DNA of 64,000 nucleotides from Candidatus Sericytochromatia bacterium (GTDB lineage Bacteria; Cyanobacteriota; Sericytochromatia; UBA7694): positions 129,388 through 193,387 of the forward strand of contig JADMKE010000029.1 of NCBI GenBank assembly GCA_018780035.1, written 5' to 3'. The notes beneath the pieces were generated by a model. The model saw nothing but the letters and a program-made list of their open reading frames with translations, was not told the origin of the DNA and ran no database searches. This document shows, piece by piece, positions 42,266 through 49,723 of this stretch (the stretch's first letter is position 1; each line of letters starts with the position of its first letter). Position numbers and translations under genes: made by a program.

Positions 42266-44596
42266 ATGTCAGATATCCAATCCCGCGTTCGCGTCGCCCA
42301 ACTTATTTCTGGAGACTCGCCCCAAGGCCTGTTTGCCAAGAAAGAGCATGGCGTTTTTGCCACCCATGCAGAGGCAGAAGCCAAAGCCAAACAGGTGGCT
42401 GATGCCGTCGATCAAGACGCGGTGATACTGCAAACCGAAAAGGGCTTTGAAGTTCTTGGAGTGGATGAGATCAGCGGCCTTTTGCCTGCTGGGCAGCTCG
42501 GCGGCGAGGTGATTCGCGAGGCCCCCATTGTCTCGTTTGTGGCCAGTGATCCACTCACAGGCCGAGAAAATGTGATTGGCCAACAGAGTGAAAGCCAAGC
42601 AGCAGGCCCCAAAGCCCCGGCCCGCAAAACCGACCTGGATAAATACGCTGAACGCTTTGGCAAACAACTCGATAAAGTCCTCGGTGCTGAAAAAGAGAGC
42701 TTTATCCAAGAGTTGAACCAATTGCAGCAGTCTCTTGAGGCCAATGGCATCAAAGTCAGCGTTGAAATGGACGACGATGTCTTTGAGTACAAAGACAAAT
42801 TGCTGGGCTTTCGCAATATGTTGGTCTATGCCAACGAAAACTTGCAGACCTTAAAAGAGCGCAGCATCACTGAAATTGCGATTGTCGACGAGTGGGACGG
42901 CATGTTTGGCACCAAAGTCGATCTCGAATACAACAAAAAAGATGGCGTGCGCCGCCTCGAAATTGGCGACGACTTCCTCAACGATTGGGGCGAGAGCAAC
43001 AATCTCTTACATAGCAAAAGTCTCGACAAACTCAAAGATGGCCTCGGCGAAAAGCTCACAGACGCAGAAGTCACCCAGCGCACTGAGGTTTTTTCAGATA
43101 TTCGCGGCACCTTGATCGAGACCCACAAACAAATCAATGGGCTGCAACAGGCCTCCATGCAGGGCTCCCCCAGCGACTTTAAAACCACTTTTGCGGGTAT
43201 CGAAAGCCAATTGCAACGCCTCGAAAAAGAGGTGATACCCAAAGCCAAAGAGACCTTCGACGATTTCAGTGTCAAAGAAGAACGCAAGATCTCTGCCCGT
43301 TACCTTGAAACGTTTGAAAGTACTGTCAAAGCGGTTCGTAACCAGCTCGAAACCCTGCAAAACCTGCCACCAGATATTGACGCAATTGAACGCAATGCCC
43401 GCTTGGAAAAACTCAAACTGATCCTGCTCAAGGGCATGAAAGAAATTCCCGACCAGCGCAATTATTTGGGTCTCTACAGCAGTGGTTTTGGTGATGGGGC
43501 CCGTCCCAGTGCCGGGGTGATGTATTCTCATGCCTTTGGTACAGATAAAAATACGGTGGCCAGCATTCGTGCCGGGACATCTGCCCCGCTTAAAATGCAG
43601 GGCAATAGTAAAAACGACATTATGTTGGGCCTGGGGGTGAGCCACACCTTCCACTCCAACAATCGGCTGATCGATGGTGCCAATGTCGGTGTGGGTGTGG
43701 GCTTTAGCCGCGATACACCTTTCTTTGTGGGTGTCACGGCTTCCAATAGCTGGTACCTGACGCCCTACCATGGCCTGCAAGACGAAACCTCAGTAGTGGG
43801 GGGCTTACACGCTACAATTGGCAGTTTTAACAATGTTGGCGGCACGATCGATGTGCACAAACAGCTCAATGGCCGCGTGGACTTTGAAGGCTATGGCGAG
43901 GTCTCACTCTGGAACCAAGCCGCTGAGGCTGAGCTGGAATTTGCCCTCTCCAAAGACAAAGATGTCTATCTGACCGCCGGTATTGGCACCAATAAACTGA
44001 TCTATGCGGGCATTGGCATCGCCGACAAATACGAACTCGAAGTGGGCCTCGGCGGCATTTCACTTGGCAAAGATTCAAATAATTTGCCCGGCGAGAGCGG
44101 GTGGGAAGTGGGGGTGCGCAATTTTATTCTGCCGATTCCCTATTTCCGCCACAACCGTGTGCCCGGTTACCAATTTACGTATAACGACAAAAGCACTGAA
44201 TATATCACGCCCAACGGCAGTTTTATGACTGTGCGTCAAAACGAAAAAGGCGAAAAATACCGCCAGGCTTATGTGCCCGACCCCCAAGCCAGCACCGACC
44301 CGATGAAGGTCGTCTACCGCCGGGTGCGTTCCAAAGAAGAATTGGAGCGTTTAGACCAGGCCCCGGCCCGCGAAATTTCAATTGGCCCCTTGGGCTATTT
44401 GACAGTAACTGAAGACGGCGAAAAAATCATCGACGATGGCTTGATCATCAAGGACATGAATGAAGCGGATTTGGGCATTATCACCGATCAGGCGGGTGTG
44501 CTCTGGTTTGACCGGATCAAAAAAGATGCCAAACACTCTCTTGGCACACGGCGTGAAAGTATGCCGCTGCCTCTCTACCGCGCTGTTCACTATTAA
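42266..44596 (+). CDS. Large protein with helical N-terminus and barrel-like C-terminus
   Basis: The 776-residue product begins MSDIQSRVRVAQLISGDSPQ, with no signal peptide. Residues about 120-440 are charged and helical, with coiled-coil pattern (ERNARLEKLKLILLKGMKEI-like). Residues about 450-640 show alternating beta strands rich in Gly and aromatics (NYLGLYSSGFGDG, MYSHAFGT, NVGVGVGFSRDTPFFVGVTA, YLTAGIGTNKLIYAGIGI), as in an outer-membrane barrel. The last 130 residues are charged. Barrel pattern without an export signal is odd. No family is recognised. ATG 42266 is chosen over 42203 because of the adjacent TATAAT. Confidence 0.7.
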   Translation: MSDIQSRVRVAQLISGDSPQGLFAKKEHGVFATHAEAEAKAKQVADAVDQDAVILQTEKGFEVLGVDEISGLLPAGQLGGEVIREAPIVSFVASDPLTGRENVIGQQSESQAAGPKAPARKTDLDKYAERFGKQLDKVLGAEKESFIQELNQLQQSLEANGIKVSVEMDDDVFEYKDKLLGFRNMLVYANENLQTLKERSITEIAIVDEWDGMFGTKVDLEYNKKDGVRRLEIGDDFLNDWGESNNLLHSKSLDKLKDGLGEKLTDAEVTQRTEVFSDIRGTLIETHKQINGLQQASMQGSPSDFKTTFAGIESQLQRLEKEVIPKAKETFDDFSVKEERKISARYLETFESTVKAVRNQLETLQNLPPDIDAIERNARLEKLKLILLKGMKEIPDQRNYLGLYSSGFGDGARPSAGVMYSHAFGTDKNTVASIRAGTSAPLKMQGNSKNDIMLGLGVSHTFHSNNRLIDGANVGVGVGFSRDTPFFVGVTASNSWYLTPYHGLQDETSVVGGLHATIGSFNNVGGTIDVHKQLNGRVDFEGYGEVSLWNQAAEAELEFALSKDKDVYLTAGIGTNKLIYAGIGIADKYELEVGLGGISLGKDSNNLPGESGWEVGVRNFILPIPYFRHNRVPGYQFTYNDKSTEYITPNGSFMTVRQNEKGEKYRQAYVPDPQASTDPMKVVYRRVRSKEELERLDQAPAREISIGPLGYLTVTEDGEKIIDDGLIIKDMNEADLGIITDQAGVLWFDRIKKDAKHSLGTRRESMPLPLYRAVHY

Positions 44597-44618
44597 AAGC
44601 AGCGCTTCTAGCCGCTTG

Positions 44619-45857
44619 CTATTCGTCGCTGGACTGGCCGGTCCAGACAATGCGCCGCTTGCGTGGCAAGATCATCATGACCTGGGTGCCCTCTTCGGGA
44701 TTCGATGAAATCAAAAACTTGCCCTGCAAGGCCTGAGTGACCAGGGTCTCAGCAATGGCCAAGCCAATTCCCATATGTCCCCCTTCGCGGTCAGAGGTGT
44801 AAAACAACTCACAGGACCTGCAGAGCACCTCTGGCGTCATGCCAAGGCCTTGGTCCGTCACTATCAGTTCATAAGCGGCGCGGTTATCCAACAGGGTCGG
44901 TTTGAGTGAAATTTGAACAGGGCCATCGCCATTGAGGTAGGCATGGGTCTCGGTATTTTCCAAAAGCCGGTGTAAGACCTCCGTGAGCAGGCGGGGAAAA
45001 CCGTCCCAGGGTTTTTGTTCTGCTGCATAGTGGACTTCAAACGCCACTTTAAGTTGGGAGTGACGATCCATGCGGTAGAGATCGAGAATATCCCGAATCG
45101 TTTTATCTAAAACCACTGTTTCAGGAGTTTCTCGCACCGATTCCAGCCCCATGTGCTGAAAAATATTTAAAAGTTCTTGCAGGTGTCCCATTTGGCTTTG
45201 AATCAGGTGAGTGGCATCGAGCATCTGGCGCAAGGTTTGACCATCTCCCACAGGGGTATCGAGGTATTCTTGAAGCAGATCCTGAGAGAGGATTTGCGAC
45301 ATTGAATGAATCATGGTCAGGGGTTTAAGGATTTCATGGGTAATGGCCGTCACCATGCGGGCTGCAACGCGATCATGCTGGCGCTCCAGGGATTGTTCTA
45401 AAGCGTGTTTTTCCCGGTATTGTTGCAAGGTTTGTTCGTTGGCACTGCGCAGTTTTTTGCTGATGCCCGCGATAATATGTGAGATCAACATCGGAGATTG
45501 AGAGAGAAAGTGCATAAACGCCGAGCGCGTGAGCGTGAAAAACTCAGATCCATGGATGGCTGTGACAGTGGCCGTGCGCTTTTCTCCATCGGTCAATGCC
45601 GATTCACCAAAAAATTCACCAGGACCCAACATAGAAAGAGAGATATCTGTGCCATCGAAGATCCGGGCTTCAATCCTCACCCGCCCAGAGAGGATGACAT
45701 AGAGGCAGTCCGAATCTTCACCTTCGGAAAAAATCAGGCTGCCGCCTTCGGCTTTGACCACCTGTCCGACCTCGGTTAAAGCCGCCAATTGTTCGGCATT
45801 AAGGGGATCAAAAAACGGAATGGCCCGGAGTAATTTTTCGACAGAGATGTCAGCCAT
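44619..45857 (-). CDS. Cyclic-nucleotide-binding-domain histidine kinase
   Basis: The 412-residue product starts with a cNMP-binding domain (residues about 10-125: FSEGEDSDCLYVILSGRV, GPGEFFGESALTDGEKRTAT). A His-kinase dimerisation helix (MVTAITHEILKPLTMIHSMS, with the phospho-acceptor His) follows. The HATPase domain has an N box LHRLLENTETH, G1 VTDQGLGMT and G2 HMGIGLAIAETL. It is cytoplasmic, with no membrane helix. A cNMP domain fused directly to a kinase suggests control by a cyclic nucleotide. No response regulator is adjacent. ATG 45857 is preferred to the frame start at 45902. Confidence 0.88.
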   Translation of the reverse strand: MADISVEKLLRAIPFFDPLNAEQLAALTEVGQVVKAEGGSLIFSEGEDSDCLYVILSGRVRIEARIFDGTDISLSMLGPGEFFGESALTDGEKRTATVTAIHGSEFFTLTRSAFMHFLSQSPMLISHIIAGISKKLRSANEQTLQQYREKHALEQSLERQHDRVAARMVTAITHEILKPLTMIHSMSQILSQDLLQEYLDTPVGDGQTLRQMLDATHLIQSQMGHLQELLNIFQHMGLESVRETPETVVLDKTIRDILDLYRMDRHSQLKVAFEVHYAAEQKPWDGFPRLLTEVLHRLLENTETHAYLNGDGPVQISLKPTLLDNRAAYELIVTDQGLGMTPEVLCRSCELFYTSDREGGHMGIGLAIAETLVTQALQGKFLISSNPEEGTQVMMILPRKRRIVWTGQSSDE

Positions 45858-45946
45858 GCTATTTTCCCAAATTGTATTTTCTACGCAGAATCTTGTTCTC
45901 ATTATTAAACAGATAAGTGAGTGCGGTCAAATAGAATGGCCTCGGT

Positions 45947-45952
45947 TACAAT
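45947..45952 (+). promoter_or_regulatory. -10 element placed for a leaderless transcript
   Basis: TACAAT ends six bases before the ATG at 45959, the same spacing as TATAAT before 42266, with no Shine-Dalgarno sequence. The gene is divergent from the histidine kinase, whose own TACAAT lies on the other strand upstream of its start. Confidence 0.45.
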
Positions 45953-45958
45953 AATCAT

Positions 45959-47017
45959 ATGGCTACATCCAATTCACCTGATTCAGACGAAAAAAAACGC
46001 ACAATGCGGGCCTCCGAGTTTCTCAAGACGGGTTCAGATCTTGCAGGCAAAAGCGGGCAAAGTGATCCTTTGTATGAGAGTCAACTTCAAGAGAGAATAT
46101 CTCAAGAACCGCATGAAAATACAGCGTCAGAACCAGAACAGCCAGCTCCACAGGCCCAAGAAAAAAGCAAACCCCGCTCAGGGGTTGTGAGTTCAACCAT
46201 TCACTACCCCGCCAAGCAGCATTCAGAAGCAGAAACCCCTTCGCACCCAAAAGCGGTTTCAAAGAACCCAGCGACAAATACAGCTCCATTAATGGCCGAA
46301 AAGCACCTCAAACGCGATGCACAAGTGGAACGCATGGCAGACAAAATTGTCGGTCTCGCCGAAGGCCTTGTCTTGTTTAAAACAGGCATGCTCAACCCGC
46401 AATTGACCCCCTCACAAAAAGTCAAATTGGTGGCCCAGCGTTACCCCCACTTTTTTAAACGCTTTGGCAAAGTCTTTGCTGGCTTGATTCCGGTTTTGTA
46501 TCCGCTGATGCTTTTTTTGCAAAAGCTGAATCAAAAAATGGCGGAGCGCCAATTGATCCAGCCCGTGCCTGTGCCTCAGAGTGCAAAGCCTCAGCCAGAA
46601 ACAGCAAAAGCGGCAGAAGCGCCCATGCCAGCCGAACCTGAAAAAATCTCGTTTTTGGAGCTGGCCGAAAAAAACATTGTCTTTTGCGATAATTACAAAC
46701 GGCCCCTCTACAGCCTGGATAAACTGCGTGATAAATATGGCCGAACCGCCAGCGAAGACGTGATTGGGCCCCATGTCTATGCTGAGATCCACAAGGCCTT
46801 TCAAGAGGTGGCGCTCAAAGCCAAGGGCCTGCCCACACCCGAAAGTGGATTATTTGCAGGCATCCCGATGGAGTCGGTGATGGAAAATGCCACGGAGCGG
46901 GAGATTCTGCTTTTTTTAAACTATGTCAAACGCTTTCCCAGGGGCTATACGGGTAAAAATTTTCGGATTACCGAATCCTTTGCAGGCTGGGTGATCAGCG
47001 GGACGCCAGACGATTAA
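45959..47017 (+). CDS. Protein of unknown function with disordered N-terminus
   Basis: The 352-residue product has about 120 polar residues (Ser/Pro/Gln/Glu) and a helical middle (KIVGLAEGLVLFKTGMLNP). A hydrophobic patch, KRFGKVFAGLIPVLYPLMLF, comes next, followed by a second Pro/Ala linker and a compact C-terminal domain (ISFLELAEKNIVFCDNYKRP, LFLNYVKRFPRGYTGKNFRI). I recognise no family. It is probably membrane-associated or cytoplasmic. Its stop interlocks with the stop of the opposite gene at 47014. Translation probably starts without a leader. Confidence 0.7.
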   Translation: MATSNSPDSDEKKRTMRASEFLKTGSDLAGKSGQSDPLYESQLQERISQEPHENTASEPEQPAPQAQEKSKPRSGVVSSTIHYPAKQHSEAETPSHPKAVSKNPATNTAPLMAEKHLKRDAQVERMADKIVGLAEGLVLFKTGMLNPQLTPSQKVKLVAQRYPHFFKRFGKVFAGLIPVLYPLMLFLQKLNQKMAERQLIQPVPVPQSAKPQPETAKAAEAPMPAEPEKISFLELAEKNIVFCDNYKRPLYSLDKLRDKYGRTASEDVIGPHVYAEIHKAFQEVALKAKGLPTPESGLFAGIPMESVMENATEREILLFLNYVKRFPRGYTGKNFRITESFAGWVISGTPDD

Positions 47018-47346
47018 TCTTCCTCAGGAACCAAGAACAAGGCCACGGTTTTGTCCAATATGTCTTGAAGCTTGGAAAATTGTCTGGGCATTTCGCTGTA
47101 AAGCTGGCTGACCTGGGGAGCCAAATCTGCTGCTGAGGGGGCCAATACCTGGCGCACCGCTGGAGAAATTTCTCCCTCTTTTTGCAGCAGGGGCAGAGCC
47201 AAAAATTGCAAACACAGCTCGGTTTGTGCGTTGGGAGACAAGTCGGCCCACAGAGAGACAGGGCCTTGGAGCTGGTTTTGTAAGGCTTTGAGTTGGGGAT
47301 TGCTGGCTTGATTGCTTGGGGAATTGCTTTTGCGTAGGTTTTTCAT
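47014..47346 (-). CDS. Small protein of unknown function
   Basis: The 110-residue product begins MKNLRKSNSPSNQASNPQLK and is helical afterwards (LQFLALPLLQKEGEISPAV, FSKLQDILDKTVALFLVPEED). There is no signal peptide. An AAGG and a TATACT lie upstream on the minus strand, so it probably has its own promoter. Its 3' end overlaps the convergent gene by four bases. No family recognised. Confidence 0.6.
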   Translation of the reverse strand: MKNLRKSNSPSNQASNPQLKALQNQLQGPVSLWADLSPNAQTELCLQFLALPLLQKEGEISPAVRQVLAPSAADLAPQVSQLYSEMPRQFSKLQDILDKTVALFLVPEED

Positions 47347-47402
47347 ATGAGTGGCCTTTTTTGATTCAGTATAGTTGATTATTGAGGGTTAGAATTACTT
47401 AA

Positions 47403-47675
47403 GAATTTGACTTAGACAATTTCAACCAATGGGAAGGCCTGCAAAAGAAATTCTTTAACAGCTGTGATGATGCCGACTTTGTCAGCTCGGTCAAAGCCCA
47501 TTTGGCTGGAAAAAAAGAGGGTGGATGGCTGGGGAAGGCCTTGAAAAAGTTTTTTGGTTAAAACCCTTTAAAACAGGAGATCCAGACCCTCTTGGAACTT
47601 CTTTTGGCTTTATCTCGTCTCCAATCGAATGCGCTGCTTGCTGGAAGATCTGTGGCTGGAGAAAGAGGTGACTGA
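47403..47675 (+). pseudogene. Remnant of a gene coupled to the VWA lipoprotein
   Basis: One frame, interrupted by a single TAA at 47559-47561, encodes DLDNFNQWEGLQKKFFNS, AHLAGKKEGGWLGKALKKFF, then NPLKQEIQTLLELLLALSRL. It ends with a TGA that overlaps the ATG of the next gene (TGATG at 47673-47677). Codon pattern and coupling suggest a former upstream gene with an in-frame stop and no start codon. It may instead be two unrelated short frames. Confidence 0.4.
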
Positions 47676-49723
47676 TGGCTGATAATACCAATACTTTCAA
47701 TTTAAAATCGCGCTGGCAATGGGGAATAAGTTGTGGCTGCGTTTTGGTGCTGGGGGCCTGCCAAGGCCCCGGAACAGTAAGCCCACAACCGTCAGGGTCT
47801 CAGGACACACCGCGTGCAAATGCCTCTACTTTGCCGGGGGTGATTGCTACCCCACCACCTGGAGGTCAAACACTGGCCCCCTTTACCCTGCCCCGTTTGG
47901 GTGCCCGAACCTTGATTGAAGCAGATATTCCCTCGGCAAATTTGCAGGTGCCATTGACTCCGGATTCCAATCAAACGTCTGGTTCTACGCCAGGTATTCC
48001 AACACCTTTGCCCGCCGCTACCAGTGATATCTCTGTGATTGAAAAATCCACGTTTAATGGCAAGCTCTTTGACGATTTGGGTGTGCCTTTGGAGGGGGCC
48101 ACGGTCAAGGTTCGCTCACTGAATACATCGGTGCCTTATGAGGCCGAAACTTATACCGTGGGCGGAGAATTTGCCTTTAATAACGTGCCTTCAGGAATAC
48201 AAATCGAAATTATTACCAGCAAGGTGGGTTTTGCCACGCGCAAGCGGGTTGAGGTGATCAAATCCAATAAACAGGGTGATCCCAATGCCAACCGCTATGA
48301 TTTTGGGACAGATCAGGGACAGAGGGCTCCCGTTGCCCAACCCGCTTTTTCGGCCCCACCCATTCTGCCTTCGCCTCTCTTGCCTCCTCTGGCCACAGCC
48401 AGTATTGCTGAGTCCCAATTTAACACCCGCAGCAATGATATGGGCAGTCTTTCGTATCAGGGCCTGATGGGAAAATCCTATTTAGAAAAACTCAAAACCC
48501 AAATCCAATTGCGCAGTCCAATTTCGGCCTCGCTGATACTGCCCTGGGAGGCCTTGCGGTTGGAACCCCTTAATTTTTCAAATCTGAATTTTGTCTCCCC
48601 TTTTCAAGTGGGGATGGGGCTCGTACAAGTCGCCTCAGGCGGAAGTTCCGGCCAAGATTTGTATGAATGGGGGGCTCAACTGCGTTTGCCTGCTCAGGCT
48701 TTGCAGAGCCGTCCCCCTGTGGTGTTGACCCTCTTAATTGAACGCTCGGCCCTGATGGGAAGCTTTCGCGCTTATGCGACGGGTTCAACGGCTCCCCCTT
48801 CGCTCTGGGACTTGGCTAAACAGGTGATACAAAGCTTTACAACGGGGCTTAAAAGCGGAGATAAAATCAATTTACTGGTCTTTTCTGAACATGCAGAGAC
48901 TCTGGTCAGTGGATTGGATTTTAACTCAGGATCCCCATTGAACCAAGCTCTACAAACCCAATCGCCCAAGGGGCAAGCCCGGCTCTTGCCCGCCTTGACT
49001 GCGGCATATACCTTGGCCGAAAGCCAATCCGATGCGAGCAAAAATCAGCGCATTCTTTTGCTCAGTTCGTGCTCTAACCTGAGTTTGGCAGGACAACAGA
49101 CAGAAATCCTCAATTTGGTTGAAAGCAAAGCCCAATCTGGTCTGCCCCTCTCTGTTGTCTCTTTGGGAGAATTGGCCGATCGCGAATTGCTCGAAAATCT
49201 GCAGAACAAAGGCCGGGGGGTGGCCCGCAGCTTATTGGGGCAAAGTGAATTGGAAATGTTGCCCCAAATACTTCCGGGTTTGCTTTTGCCATCCGCCCGT
49301 CTGATCCGTTTTCGTTTAGAAACTCCGCCCCAAATGGGTCTAAGAGCCAGTTCTTCGTCACTCCAAGGAGGGACTTCGCTTTGGAGTGGGTCCTTTTTGC
49401 CAAGTGAAATGCAAATTTTCTGGCAACGCTTTGCTGTACCCAGTGGGCAAGTTTTGAGTGGGACTTTCCGTTTGCATGTCGATTTTCTCAATGCCGCAGG
49501 GCAGCCTCAAACGGTCACGATTGAAGAGCCTGTTGCCAGTTTACTGGGGCAAAACGCCAGTGCTCTGCGCGATGCGGGCATCATCAATTTACTCTACCGT
49601 TTGCTGGCCGGGCAAACCGAAAATGCCACTGCCCAAGCCGAATTAAATTCCTATTATGGGGCACAAAACACCACATTGGGCAATGAATACCGCAGTTTAA
49701 TTCAAGTTTGGAGTGGCCAATGA
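47675..49723 (+). CDS. VWA-domain lipoprotein with carboxypeptidase-regulatory-like domain
   Basis: The 682-residue product has a lipoprotein signal (CGCVLVLGAC) after a short basic N-terminus. A Pro-rich linker and a regulatory-like beta domain (FNGKLFDDLGVPLEGATVKV) follow. A von Willebrand factor A domain (about residues 345-530: VVLTLLIERSALMGSF, KSGDKINLLVFSEHAETLVS, RILLLSSCSNLS) and a C-terminal beta region end the protein. The metal site is degenerate: ERSAL replaces DxSxS. It probably works with the next TPR lipoprotein at the cell surface; the two overlap by four bases. Confidence 0.8.
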   Translation: MADNTNTFNLKSRWQWGISCGCVLVLGACQGPGTVSPQPSGSQDTPRANASTLPGVIATPPPGGQTLAPFTLPRLGARTLIEADIPSANLQVPLTPDSNQTSGSTPGIPTPLPAATSDISVIEKSTFNGKLFDDLGVPLEGATVKVRSLNTSVPYEAETYTVGGEFAFNNVPSGIQIEIITSKVGFATRKRVEVIKSNKQGDPNANRYDFGTDQGQRAPVAQPAFSAPPILPSPLLPPLATASIAESQFNTRSNDMGSLSYQGLMGKSYLEKLKTQIQLRSPISASLILPWEALRLEPLNFSNLNFVSPFQVGMGLVQVASGGSSGQDLYEWGAQLRLPAQALQSRPPVVLTLLIERSALMGSFRAYATGSTAPPSLWDLAKQVIQSFTTGLKSGDKINLLVFSEHAETLVSGLDFNSGSPLNQALQTQSPKGQARLLPALTAAYTLAESQSDASKNQRILLLSSCSNLSLAGQQTEILNLVESKAQSGLPLSVVSLGELADRELLENLQNKGRGVARSLLGQSELEMLPQILPGLLLPSARLIRFRLETPPQMGLRASSSSLQGGTSLWSGSFLPSEMQIFWQRFAVPSGQVLSGTFRLHVDFLNAAGQPQTVTIEEPVASLLGQNASALRDAGIINLLYRLLAGQTENATAQAELNSYYGAQNTTLGNEYRSLIQVWSGQ

